Position numbers and translations under genes: made by a program
The notes under the pieces: model-generated
What the model was told of the DNA's origin: nothing
Database searches by the model: none
What the model saw: the letters and a program-made list of their open reading frames with translations, nothing else
Shown here: in pieces, positions 53,201 to 64,000 of the stretch
Layout of the letters: each line of letters starts with the position of its first letter
Numbering within the stretch: the first letter of the stretch is position 1
Source of the DNA: Petrosia ficiformis
Lineage: Eukaryota; Porifera; Demospongiae; Haplosclerida; Petrosiidae
Assembly (NCBI GenBank): GCA_947044365.1
Contig: OX345636.1
Span: 40,156,191 to 40,220,190, forward strand
DNA: 64,000 nt
Direction of reading: 5' to 3'

Positions 53201-56200
53201 TCGCATGTGTTTTTACCAATGTTGCTCTCACCTTGATTGGTGCCTCCAAAACTGGATTATTATGGCCCATAGGGCCATCCCTATGATTGCTTTCCACGGA
53301 GTTTAATGTATATATATATATATATTTTTTCTTGTGTCCACTTCGCGAGTATGCGTTGTATGTGTATGTAGTTAAGGAAGTTGCGTCATTCCCGGGGGGC
53401 TCAGTCAATTAATGGGCGTGGTGCATAATAGAACGCGCACTTGAACTCAGCAGAAAGAAAGTTGCTTGTAGCTTACATAGAATTAGAAACTGGAACTACT
53501 AGCTAACTATTCTACCTGAAATATATTCCTAAAGTTCTACAAGATTCTTTAAAAGGTAAAGAGAGTAGATAATCAAAATAATAACTATAATAGGCTGTTG
53601 TGTTTCAGGCATGATAAATTCAGCCATGATTATTGAAAGCTGGACACCATAAAGCAATCATAGGGATACTTTTTTCTCTATATACACTTGTTGCTTTATA
53701 ATGACTACATATATTAACAAGTACTAGTCTTGTTCTTGTCGCTGTTTCTGAGAAATGAGACAAGCAGCAAGAACACAGCATTAACTTCTTTGGAAACATT
53801 ATTTATTAACCACACGTTTAGATTGCACAAGTGCAAACTTTAAAGTGGGCGTGGCAGCAATACTTAGAAGTGAGAAATTTAGCTTCAAATGTGTAGCAAA
53901 CCTACAAAGTTCAAAAATTCAAATCTTTTCCTAGTCATATTGCTTAGTAGTAAGGCTGTGCGATATTGGCAATTTTGATATCAATCACATAACACTTACA
54001 CTTATAACTAAATATCGACTAAACACGTGTTCCACAATTAGCCACACCCAGAAACGTTTTGTAGGCATCTACAATGTAACAGTGCCTGAAACACAACCAA
54101 CAACTAGTTCACAATACTACATCTATCTGTAAAACATACGTTTTTTTTTTTTTGGCATATTGGGAGTAGAAGGTCAACAAAAAGTCTTTCGTATCAATTG
54201 ACTCAGGCGACTCACAATAACACTCATCAACTCACAAATATAGCATCTACTGTTAATGAAATAGATGTCTACCACTCTTTTCTAACTCAATCGCTATCTA
54301 GAAAAGCCTAACAAACACTGCTAAACACACTAGTTGGCCATGGCCATGGGCGTGGCACGTAAAATATTTAATTAACCGTGTATTTCAATATTTCGGTATG
54401 CATCAATTTGTGATATAGTATTGCGATACAGAAATGAATATCGTAATTTTAACTAAATACCAGTATATCGCCCAGCCCTATTTAGTAGTCTGTCTATTTT
54501 GTGCATGTATAAACAAATTTGGCACCTCTTTGAAACTATATTTACAAATTGTAGCTGGCTTCCTGTATCAAGTGTTATCTGTTAAAATTTCATTTCGCAA
54601 CAAGTTTTGACGAGTTGATATTTTATAAAGAAATGCGATCAATTACCACAATGAATGTACATAAATACATGCTCAAGTGCTACATTGGTAATGTTTTGTT
54701 TGATAATTAAGCTTTACTCATACAGCATTTGTGTGCAGAAGGTATTCTACCAATCAGTACATGCCATAATACAGGGCCATTATTATACATGTACATGTAT
54801 TTGGCATCAAGGAACAGTATTTGTTGTCCCTGAAATTTAGTTATAAAATTGTCACATCCAAAGGCAATCATTTAACTAATTTCCTACTGTACAGTGGTGT
54901 GGAAACAGCCGTGTCATACAGGATATTGTCCAATAAATTTAGTGAATGTCCAGTAAATTGAAACTAAACTGTATACAAAGTATATGGGGAGCAGGGCAAG
55001 AGTGGTGAAAATAGGTCAAAATGTCTGGCAGCTGGCTCAATGTTTGTGACAACACCCCTGCCTATTGGACTATTTCTCACAATCTACAGTCACTTATAAA
55101 GTATAATTACATGTACATGTATGTACACTGTACATGTATAGTATACGTCGATAAAATATCATCATACAGTAACAGTAATTACCTTACCTATTAGTACAGC
55201 AATTACTGTCTTGCTACTATTGTGTTCAATTGAACTATGTACTGTAGTATGAAAATGAAGCTACTGAGTAATTACTGTACTGTATGGTGACTTTTTATTG
55301 ACATATACATGTACATGCAGATACAGTACATGTGTTATCTTCTCACAGAGTTGTGTGACATGTGAAGTCCTTTCCAGTGTAACCGATACTAACATCATTG
55401 TTAGTTAACTTGGAATCACTAGTATTATAACCTAATTGATAACCAAGATACCATCCTTTGTACCTGTAGAAAAAAAGTAGGACAAAAAGAGGAGAGAAAG
55501 AGTATTTATGAGAAAGTATGATACATGGTTGAGTACAAGGAGTTGCTATAAGATTATTTTATTGTATTCCTGAAAGGGTGGGTGGTACATGTCAGGAGTT
55601 TCATATAGGATTCTTGTTAGGGATGGGAAAGAATTGATCATACTGCTCCTGTGAGTGGGGGGATATGCTCCCCCAGGAGATTTTAACTCCGTGCTCTCTA
55701 AGGTTGGTTCTGGTGGCTTTTCCAAAATGCTTGTAGCTAAGATGTTGCTACATGTTGAAATAAAGTGGTATGAAATCCTGGATATACTATAGCACTCCCC
55801 ACTCCTTAGTCTTGCTCTTCACCCTCAAAATTTTAAAGATTACGCTGAAAACACTGATTATTAATTTTTACTGCCCTATAACGTTATTAGTAAGTATAAT
55901 GTACACCTGTATATCTTTCTTAAAAAGTCTTCAATGGCTTCCCTATTACAAAACGTTAACTTCTTTATGTCCTCTACTGTACATGTAGGAAATAGTGAGT
56001 AAGCAAACAATTACATTTGTACACGTACATGTGCACATGGTGGAAAATAATGGTGTACATAATCGCACCATAACTGCAGAGATGCGCACTATAAAACATC
56101 TAAATAGTGCACACTGAAATTTCCAAACTCCAATAATAATGGGAGTGGTATTAAGGCCACGCCCACATAACACAAAACACATGTAATGGAATGATGGCCA

Positions 56201-59200
56201 GTACACATGTAAGTAGTAACAGTTTGGTTTTGTCTCTTAACACATTTGGCAGTCATCCTGAAACAGAGCAGGATCTTCTCTTATCATTATCTCCCCCTGA
56301 TGAAGCTGTAACAGCTGGAGATTATGCACAGCATCCAAGAAAAAATGTGGAAGTTGTTTACAATACATGCAGTTGTGTTTCATCGAGAAAGATTATGTAA
56401 AGATTTAGTTATCAACATATACTGTACATGTAACATGGTGCTCAGTGCTAACCAGTATTAAATTATCAAGAGCTTATGGTGAGCAACAATGCTCACCATA
56501 AACCCTTCTCTTGTTTACCACCCTGATATGCAGGCTCTTTTGATTACTATTACATGTATGTGGTGTCTTACAAGAAAACAGTTGCTCCTCTAAAGACTGG
56601 ACCAGTCATTTGAATATCAGCATCTCCATCAATAGCAAAATACTCTGTAGAATATTTGGTCTTTACTTTGGCAGACTTTTGTCTGGAAAAGAAATAAACA
56701 TACATGTACATGTACTTATATACATGTATCATACATGAACAATAAATGCACATACACTATATACATGTATAAAACACACATACATGTACACATACATTGT
56801 ACACATGTACATGTACATGAACATACATGCAAACAAGTACACACAAATGTACACTCACACACACACATATATATTCAGGTTTGTCCCAGAAATAAATAGC
56901 AGTGGTGATACTAGCCTCATTCATTTCCAACTGGCCACACTCATTTATTACATGTCACAAGTCAATCACAACAACCATCTACTAATTTATTAACATTTCC
57001 TACTGCATTTTTGTACAGGAAAAATAAACCACATAACTCCCATCTCAAAAAATGTAAAAAAAAAAAACAGCACAGCCCAGGGACAATCCTATTCTCAAAC
57101 ACAGCACAGCCTAGGGACAATCCTATACTCACACCCCCACCACACACACACTATGACACATACCCGCTTGAAGGAGTCCAGTTTGAAGAAAGACTCAGTC
57201 GCAAACCTTCGATGGCTTTAGGCTCATATTTGATTTCTGCACTCAAATCTGCACTTGTACTCCATGTCTCTGAGAATGTGATTCCTTTGAAAAGAAGAAA
57301 TGCAAAATTGAATTACAAAATAAACACAAGGAGTGCTAATCGGTGCTCATTGCAACAAGATATTTGTATTTCTCGTGTACCAGAAATACAAAGATGTTTA
57401 CCTTTAACATTTAACGGACAACTACATGTAACTCTCCCAGAGAAATACTACAAGTCTAAATTTGTTTTGGTTTAGTCATCGTATGTATAAATTAACAATT
57501 AATTTAAGATTATTATGTAGTTATTAATAATAATTACTACTTAATTCTATTTTAATAATTATTGATAACTTGTTTTTAATTATTATTTTGATTAGTTAAC
57601 AGAGGGTGGAACACCTTTCTTTTCTGGTCTGGGGAGAACACTGGTACTATGTACCACACTCTCTGTTATATGTACCTTTCTTTGTACATGTACATGTAAT
57701 AAGTACTACCTGTACATGTAGGTTCAACAGAAGCCAATACATGTACATGTACCATCAATATCCAGTTACTAGTAACATGTACAGTATATGTACATTGTAC
57801 TTCCTGTGACATCACAATCACATTTTCAAAGAGGATGAAGGGTATTATGTGTCTCAAAAGTCAATATTAGATTACTACATGTACATGTATGTGTAATAGT
57901 ACATGTACATGTAGTAAACTACATGTACTTCCTCAAAGGTCTGTGACATCACAAACACATACATGTACATGTACAACAATTTCTCTTTGAACGTCTGGCA
58001 GCCCCCTTCTTACAAAATTCATAATAAATGTATAAGGTTTTGTTTATAGATACTGACAATGATGTCATGTGATCAAGCAAACAGGACGTGTAATAAAAAC
58101 AAATATTCATGTACATGTACAATGTACCTTGATCTGGAAACTTGAGTTTTGTTTGGAGAGAACCTGTAGTACGACTCTTCTCCAAATCATGACTACCCTT
58201 GGTCTCAAATTCCTAGAGAATGAACACACACAACACATTTATGTACACATACATGTACACATACAATGTATATACACATGTACATAATTATATCTTATCG
58301 TACGCTAGTGACGTAAATCAAACAAGCCGCCAGGTCTATATTTTGTGTAAACTGACCTGTGGTTAACCACAAGTCTGTTATTGCTTTTATAACTGACCTA
58401 TGAATACTATTAACCAAACCGCAAAAATGACAAATGAGTAAATAAGCATAGCAAAGCAAGTCAAAATTTAACTGAAATATTGAGGACGCAACCACTAATT
58501 TGTCCTTGGTTAGTGATTATTCCTTTCATTTTTTCATCAACATATTGAGCTTTAGTAGTTATGCTACTTTCAGTATACATACTGGTAATTTCCTTTGAAG
58601 CAGTAGAAATACCCTCCAAGGCTCGTTGCTGATCAGCCAAGACAAGTTGTTGATGCTGATCAACTAAAGGACAAGCAATGACTTCTGAGACATGTTGCTG
58701 TTGCTGATCAGTTGTTCTAGCATATGGCTTTAAACCGTCAAGAGACCTGTGACCTGTCCTATCCATAATAACTTTCTCAGCTATACGCCTATACCACCGT
58801 CAATCAATCTAGTAGTAGCTGTAGCCCTAAGGCTATGATTTGACTTGTTCTCAAAAGGAATACCTGCTTCTTGGCATATTGATTTCAGCATCCCTTCAAC
58901 GTATTATGGCCTATTGCTTTTGTGTAGTACCATGGTTTCATGGGATCAAACTTATCAACTGGGCATAAATAAAACACATCATTATCAGGATTACCAGCTG
59001 GAAATGTTGGCCGTTTTGACGAATAAAGATCCAATAATCGTACAAAGCATCTTTCGCTAAGTGTAGGGTTAGCAAATTGTCGTACCACTTTGTTACCAAG
59101 CTGATTTTTAACTTGCTTTAATCCACCTAAATTATTCTTGCTACCATGCTCGACAAACTCATAACATCCTGTAGTACATGTAGAACCAGGATTTCAAGAA

Positions 59201-62200
59201 TCAGACACAACTACTCTTTCAAACTGGCTAACTTTCAAAGACCTATGTTCATCTCCACCTCTAAGACAGAAATTTAAGCCACAATAGTAAAACACCGCAT
59301 TCAACAATTGTTTCGGTGAACCATTTCCAAGTACACCTGAATTCCAGAGGATTTCTTCCTCCTCCTGACTAATTATTTCACTTCGAATAGGCCTAGTTCC
59401 AACACCATCACTGTGTAGTTGATGAAAGAAGGAGTCTAAAACTTTATGTAGCTCTACAAAAGCAGGATCCTTGTCATCCATGATATTGAACGCTTTTGGT
59501 TTATTCTCCCTCATATAACGAAGCAACCCTGACAACAAATTTAAAATTGATTTTTGGGGATATGGCTCTCCACTCTCTTCTCGTTTCTAAAACATACTTG
59601 CATAAACAAGAACACAAGAATTCGGGGTCATCAGTTAGTAAGATGTCTTCCGGGTACAAATCCTTAGTTAGACTGAGGCGCCATGATTCGAAATTGGCCA
59701 CAGTCCATTTGGTGCTCCTTGCCATATTACTGGGAACATAACCCTTCTTGGCCCTTGATACATCCTCTTCTGTCACCTTTTTAAAACGATTACGGGTCAG
59801 GCTAAGCGATAATCTTCTCCTCTTAGGAGGCTGATTCTCCTTATTAGATTCATCCATCGCGTGGCAAACCTATAACTGCACATGCGCACAGTTAGTAAAA
59901 TGGTGACCAAGAGAAGCATACAATAAATTTGTTATAGTATGGAAGGCGGGTCTGTATAGGTTTTAGCGGACCCTCGGCTGATATGGATCCAGAAACACCC
60001 TCAACCTCGCCCTCGGGTCCACTAAAACCCATACAGACCCGCCTTCCATACTATAACTATTACATATTAACTACTGTCATAAGGGTAACCTTTCAGATAA
60101 TAAATTGTGAAGGCTAGGTTTATACAGTGTACATGATAAACAACTACATGTACATAAAGTTTTTATACATGTTCATAATTGTAAGTAAAGAAATTAGTCC
60201 ATGTATGCATCCCCATGAAGATCAGTAAGAAAGCAGCTTGTAGAAACTACCTCACTAGTTTAAACTACTATATACAATATTACATGTACATGTACATACA
60301 TGCATCAGTGTTTTTGATAAGCTCATATGGCGCACCATTGACCCAAAGAGCTTCTTATTTGGCACTGACCAGTTCTCTCTTTGGGCCAGTGGTGCAGTTA
60401 ATTGATTATATTGTCACTAACAGCATTAACTCTTAGTTAATTGGCTCAAGATGTATTCCCAATGGCGAAAAACACTAACCATTTTTGAGCCAATTTGGCC
60501 CAAGCTTCAAAACTTATCAAAAACTCTGACATGCATGTACATTGTATACACAATGTACATGTATATACAGTGTTCTGCCCACACTGGTCGGGAATAACCA
60601 CCTCTCAGATGAATTAACCACCTCTTAAATAAATTAACCACCTCTCATATATAGGCTACTGAGACAGAATTAAGTATAAACTGGATAAACAGCACTAAAT
60701 GCACAGTAGAATCCAACCACCACTATAAATATCCTGGGCAGAACACTGTATATACATAATGTACATATACACTGTACAATGTATGTACTGAATGTACATG
60801 TACAAAGTCACTACGAACCACATTTGCTATAAAAGACAGCTTCCTCATTCTGCATTATCATTTCCATACTTACATGTACATGCACATGTGGGAAATAGTG
60901 TTGATTAGAAAAAATATTAATTACACACAACAGTAGCCACAATATAATTAACAAATACTATATATGTCTACAATCTACATGTATACTGTATACATTACAC
61001 TAGGGTTGGGCCTAGGATGAAAATTATAAACAACATTAATTAATTAATGGTGTATCTTTAACTTACCACTCCTGACTCAGTTTTTGTTTTAAGAGTGAGC
61101 TTTATTTTAGGATAATCTAAAAACAAAATAAATACAATGTGCATGTACAATAAGGTTGCACTAATTACATGTACATTGTATTAGAGGTGGGTGGTATTTG
61201 TGTACCATGATATTTTAATATACATGTAGAATATAGCTAAATACCAACTAACTACTGGCACACCCATAAACGTTTTATAGACATCAAACAGTGCCTGAAA
61301 TGTGACTACTACAATACTAGATCTGTAATTACTTTTTTTGGCCTACTGTAGCACAAAGTCACCAAACATTGTTTATATCAATTACATACAATGTAGCATC
61401 TTCTGTTGAAAAATGGATGTCTAGCATTCTTTTCTAACTCAGTCGCTATCTACAAATGCCTAACAAACATTGCTAAAGCACCATTTCAACTGGCCATGTG
61501 TTCAAAAAGTATGGGCGTGGCCCATAAATTATCTATTTCGGTGTGCAAAATGTTGCAATAACATACTGTGGTATTGTAAAAATGTAAATACCAGTATACC
61601 GACCACCTTTACATTGTATAAGAAAAGTCACACAACACACAGAGAGATGCAGAGACACACTCACAGTACTTAAAATAGTTTTGGAAATTGTCCAGCAGAA
61701 ACATCTGGACAAAACAAAATTGGAATCGGCAAGTTGTGAATTTTAGCCAGAAAAAAAGCAAGTCCTCACAAATCCACACTGTACCAATTTATGGCTTATA
61801 AGATATAGAAGTAACCCACTAGGCCATTAATGCTCTTGACTATAATAATTACAATGATGCAAGGTGACTATACTTTACATGTGTATATATTAATTTTGTG
61901 TGCTATTTTTATAACTAAACAGATTATTTGTAAATAAACGCAACTTTGTCTGGACAAACAGTTGAAATATCTGGAAAATGGCCAATTATTGGATGGTATT
62001 TCAAGCACTGCACTCACACACTCTCACACAAATAAAGACAAAAACAGACAGACACCAACATACACATGTACATAAGCAGTGTTTCCCACAAGATAAATAT
62101 TAAGGGTGGAGGAGTGCATCAGTGGTACATGACATTTGGTCAACAATGTTCAATCAATGTTGTTTTCAGAATAAACTTTAAAATTAAAGGATGGGGTAGC

Positions 62201-62360
62201 AAGACTAAAGGGTGGGAGAGCACCATGATACCACCCTTTAGGGGAAACACTGCATTAGCATACATGTACTATATACACATGCACACATACCAAATCCTTT
62301 GCTGAAAATATCCCGAGAGGATTTTCCAAGATCTTCATAAAATGGTGGAACAGCAGCCAT
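50266..62360 (-). CDS. VDAC: Voltage-dependent anion channel (mitochondrial porin)
   Basis: Nine minus-strand exons join in phase to 855 nt and 284 residues, the normal VDAC length: 62360-62291, 61116-61067, 58212-58128, 57284-57164, 56682-56572, 55463-55347, 52649-52610, 50940-50830, 50415-50266. The start reads P-P-F-Y-E-D-L-G-K-S-S-R-D-I-F, the VDAC N-terminal helix. Then come K-I-K-L-T-L-K-T-K-T-E-S-G-V, Y-K-G-W-Y-L-G-Y-Q-L-G-Y, and the end G-L-G-Y-S-Q-K-L-R-D-G-V-K with G-G-H-K-L-G-L-A-L-D-F. It forms the outer-membrane beta-barrel for metabolite exchange. The residue aligning with the VDAC1 membrane glutamate (in W-T-E-Y-G-L) is aspartate here (F-P-D-Q-G-I). The 12-kb span comes from transposon-filled introns. 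One exon is only 40 nt. Confidence 0.95.
50412..50458. repeat. (GAAT)n microsatellite
   Basis: About ten GAAT units directly upstream (minus sense) of the acceptor of the last VDAC exon. Confidence 0.9.
50943..50970. repeat. (AG)n microsatellite next to a VDAC acceptor
   Basis: About 14 AG units in plus sense form a CT-rich polypyrimidine tract for the acceptor of exon 50940-50830 on the minus strand. Confidence 0.85.
51249..51636. mobile_element. hAT-type miniature element with exact 8-bp duplication
   Basis: Ends CAGGGCATAAACGAAGGTG and CACCTTTGTTTATGCCCTG are inverted. CAACACAG flanks both sides (51241-51248 and 51637-51644). CACCTTCGAAGG-type palindromes lie just inside each end. 388 bp, no ORF. 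Confidence 0.92.
52283..52446. mobile_element. hAT-type miniature element, family G, copy 1
   Basis: Ends CAGTGGTGTGGAAACAG and GTTTCCACACCCCTG. Exact 8-bp flanks CATATAAT (52275-52282 and 52447-52454). Second copy at 54892. Confidence 0.92.
52735..53097. mobile_element. hAT-like miniature element rich in G and C runs
   Basis: Ends CAGGCTTTCATTTAG and CTAAATGAAACCCTG. The inside has GGGGGCATGCTCCCCCAGGG and a poly-C run at 53067-53083. A related segment (GGGGATATGCTCCCCCAGGA) lies at 55658. The flanks are ACATGTAC-type repeats, so a duplication cannot be judged. Confidence 0.7.
53270..53669 (+). mobile_element. Miniature element family F, copy 3
   Basis: Starts ATCCCTATGATTGCTTTCC and ends AAAGCAATCATAGGGAT. 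The best-preserved copy with both ends in place, in the VDAC intron 52650-55346. Confidence 0.8.
53952..54480. mobile_element. Miniature element family J, copy 1
   Basis: Ends AGGCTGTGCGATATTGG and CAGTATATCGCCCAGCCCT are inverted. TTAGTAGT lies on both sides close to the ends. Second copy at 61191-61610. Confidence 0.78.
54892..55060. mobile_element. hAT-type miniature element, family G, copy 2
   Basis: CAGTGGTGTGGAAACAGCC to AACACCCCTG, aligned along its length with the copy at 52283. No clear target duplication is left. Confidence 0.8.
58461..59857 (-). pseudogene. Crypton-type (DUF3504) tyrosine recombinase pseudogene 2
   Basis: From ATG 59857-59855 the minus strand reads N-K-E-N-Q-P-P-K-R-R-R-L-S-L-S-L, then K-W-T-V-A-N-F-E-S-W, and L-L-S-G-L-L-R-Y-M after a frame loss near 59570 (two bases missing by comparison with the family). 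It continues E-E-E-E-I-L-W-N-S-G-V-L-G, C-L-R-G-G-D-E-H-R-S-L-K, L-S-E-R-C-F-V-R-L, I-G-H-N-T-L-K, a degraded N-H-S-L-R-A region near 58830, and I-M-D-R-T-G-H-R-S-L-D-G-L-K-P-Y-A, then a Gln-rich tail. At least three breaks. It lies in VDAC intron 2, same strand as VDAC, with hairpin C 74 bp upstream. Confidence 0.85.
59931..60057. repeat. Long hairpin C, 74 bp upstream of Crypton pseudogene 2
   Basis: GTTATAGTATGGAAGGCGGG through GTCTGTATAGGTTTTAGCGGACCC pairs with GGGTCCACTAAAACCCATAC... to CTATAAC. The loop of about 40 bp ends in CCTCGCCCTC. GC-rich compared with its surroundings. Confidence 0.88.
60306..60528. mobile_element. hAT-type miniature element, family H, copy 3
   Basis: Ends CAGTGTTTTTGATAAG and CTTATCAAAAACTCTG. 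Exact 8-bp flanks ACATGCAT (60298-60305 and 60529-60536). Intact copy of the family also at 12419 and 46367. Confidence 0.92.
60568..60748. mobile_element. Miniature element with CAGTGTTCTGCCCA ends
   Basis: CAGTGTTCTGCCCA and TGGGCAGAACACTG are inverted. Three TTAACCACCTCT units lie inside. The flanks are TATATA on both sides, so the duplication is uncertain. Confidence 0.75.
61191..61610. mobile_element. Miniature element family J, copy 2
   Basis: It aligns with 53952-54480 (TAACTCAGTCGCTATCTACA, AATGCCTAACAAACATTGCT, GTATGGGCGTGGC) and ends ACCAGTATACCGACCACC. Ends are diverged. Confidence 0.72.
62077..62252. mobile_element. Miniature element with CAGTGTTTCCC ends
   Basis: CAGTGTTTCCC and GGGGAAACACTG are inverted. 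hAT-like ends. It is in VDAC intron 1, 39 bp from the first exon. No clean duplication. Confidence 0.65.
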
Positions 62361-62870
62361 ATTTGTCTACACATGTACACACAAAACAGAACATAAACCA
62401 TTTATCTGATATTAACATTATAGTTCATATAGTACATGTACATCATTGCACTGTATATGTACAATGTACATAATCACAGGATATGATCAAACAGGAAGGA
62501 ACATGGACTACTGAACTGATTCTGTATATTGTAATTCCACAAAACAGTGACCTCTTTTCTTGATTATCTTTATGCATTGCACTGGGGTTAATAATTAGTA
62601 CAGGACAGTATGCAAATCAAAAAGATGATTATTCACTACATGTAAATGAAGTAGTTCTGTTGTCCAGAATTACACATGTACATGTACATTATTAACGAGA
62701 CTGAGGTAACAAGTACAAGTATTGTTTGACAGTAGTAACCACTTTCAGTTTCTCGGACACTTAGTTTAGTTAACTATACATTTTTCCTTAAAATTTTTAT
62801 TGTTATTGCAATAGACTTGCAATTTAGTTATAGTTTAATTAACAAGTTGCTAAAATGCATTTTAGTTATG
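62361..62870. other. Region upstream of VDAC
   Basis: No gene. It should contain the VDAC promoter, but no TATA box, CpG-rich core or clear NRF1 site is visible. Many ACATGTAC motifs. Confidence 0.4.
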
Positions 62871-63037
62871 CAGTGAAACCCCTCTATTGAGGACACCCTG
62901 AAATGAGGAGACCCCTGTATTAAGGACACTTACGAATGTCCCAAACTGTGATTTATAATATAAATTCACCCCTGAAATGATGTATTCAGGACAGTTATAT
63001 TTGTTCCAAGGGTGTCCAGAATAGAGGGGTTCCACTG
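62871..63037. mobile_element. Miniature element with CAGTGAAACCCCTCTATT ends
   Basis: CAGTGAAACCCCTCTATT and AATAGAGGGGTTCCACTG are inverted. GAGGACACC / GGTGTCC pairs continue inward. Flanks TAGTTATG and TAGTTAAT match 6 of 8. Pogo/Tigger or hAT affinity cannot be decided. Confidence 0.78.
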
Positions 63038-63650
63038 TAGTTAATTAAAACAGCACTAATTATTATGTACATAATATACTAAACCAAGTTAATTAAAATT
63101 GCATCGTGGGTGTGGCAAATAGAATACACATGTAATATAATATATCAATTTTGTGAAATGGCTACTTCTCAACACAGTACCATTGTTGCCATTTGGGAGT
63201 CAACTACATACAAGTGCTAGGTTTCACTTAATTACAACTTAATTATAACTTAATAATTTACAATAAGTTGAATACAATACAAGAATTGTTTCTGACAAGC
63301 ATCATCAATAGACATATACTACTTGTATTCACTTGAATGAATCAGACAATCTACATGTGTTTTATAGTTGATATAATATTGAGAGATAGTACATAAAAGC
63401 CTTTATTTTACATAATACAAGTATATACATGTATATACACGTATTGTGTGTTCATTTTGGATCATGTAAGTACACATGTACATGTACAGCTACAACGCAT
63501 ATTTTTCAGGGGTTGCCAATTGGTGGAGAGGCATAAGGTGTTGGGACTATACTGTAATAGGGTATACCCTACCCCCCAACCTCAAAGGAAAATTCTTAGT
63601 CTTCTCCCTTCTTCAATGTAAAAGCAAACAAGATATATAGAGAAAAAAGA

Positions 63651-64000
63651 ATCCCCATGACTGCTTTGTCCATCATTCAGTAATCATGGCTAACTTTATG
63701 ATGCCTGAAACACATCAGCCTATTATAGTTATTATTTTGATTATCTACTCTGTTTACGTTTAAAGGACCTTGTAGAACTTTAGGTAAAATAGGTAGCTAT
63801 TAGTTCCAGTTTCTACGTAAGCTACACAGCTTTCTTTCTGCTGGTCTGTTGCGCTTGAGTGCACGTTCTTTTATGCACCACGCCCATTAATTGACTGAGC
63901 CCCCGGAATGACGTAACTTCCTCAACTATGTGCACAATCACGCAAGTGGCCACAAACATATATATAAACATACATCGAACCCGTAGGAAAGCAATCATAG
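63651..64000 (-). mobile_element. Miniature element family F, copy 4, cut by window end
   Basis: ATCCCCATGACTGCTTTGTC at the left and AGGAAAGCAATCATAG at the window edge. The inside matches copy 1 base for base over long stretches (CATCATTCAGTAAT, CCTGAAACACATCAGCCTAT). Confidence 0.8.

Noticed and set aside
53002..53286. Plus-strand ORF of 94 codons with poly-Pro
   Set aside because: It spans the poly-C tract of a miniature element and family F sequence; composition only.
57011..57475. Plus-strand ORF of 154 codons
   Set aside because: It runs antisense through VDAC exon 57164-57284 and its flanking introns; the minus strand is the coding one.
58340..58420. Hairpin at the 3' side of Crypton pseudogene 2
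   Set aside because: Only a 14-bp palindrome (TGTGGTTAACCACA) is present, far smaller than the upstream hairpins.

Overview
The window looks like nuclear DNA of an early-branching animal. It is AT-rich, genes are split into many small exons by short AT-rich introns, and multi-domain extracellular proteins (calcium-binding EGF, NIDO, AMOP, VWD) sit among dense remains of Crypton, hAT and miniature DNA transposons. A demosponge such as Amphimedon fits best, but that is inference, because no species-specific marker was checked. No rRNA, tRNA or CRISPR array was seen.

Layout. Positions 1-3100 hold repeats and remains of mobile genes. A large plus-strand gene (about 3105 to 24001, possibly extended to 30159) encodes a type I membrane protein: signal peptide, Ser/Pro repeats, five EGF repeats, NIDO-AMOP-VWD, a beta-sandwich-like segment, more EGFs, four tandem Pro/Ser exons, a juxtamembrane region, one membrane helix and a cytoplasmic tail. 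This is a MUC4-like mucin architecture. Thirty exons join in phase to about 1819 residues. Positions 24002-36840 are a transposon graveyard: three Crypton-type tyrosine-recombinase pseudogenes, one hAT pseudogene, an element with long inverted repeats, and foldback elements. Positions 36842-40664 hold a second, decayed copy of the EGF-membrane gene.

From 41169 to 49347 two genes share a 192-bp divergent promoter. A minus-strand gene encodes a small protein with a SEC14/CRAL-TRIO-like domain. A plus-strand five-exon gene encodes a 173-residue protein that I do not recognise by family. The promoter holds an X-box-like RFX site next to forkhead sites and an NRF1 palindrome, which suggests a ciliary gene. 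From 62360 down to 50266 the minus strand carries a complete nine-exon VDAC (mitochondrial porin) gene encoding 284 residues. Its introns hold a fourth Crypton pseudogene and many hAT-type miniature elements, several with exact target-site duplications.

The most unusual signal is a set of long hairpins whose stems are unrelated in sequence but which sit 60-74 bp upstream of the start codon of three separate Crypton ORFs. Three hairpins (two of them Crypton-linked) share the ten-base loop motif CCTCGCCCTC. A second foldback family keeps the same ends and loop but has replaced stems. A cluster of 54-63-bp elements has TAGTCTCG-type ends and 9-bp target-site duplications.
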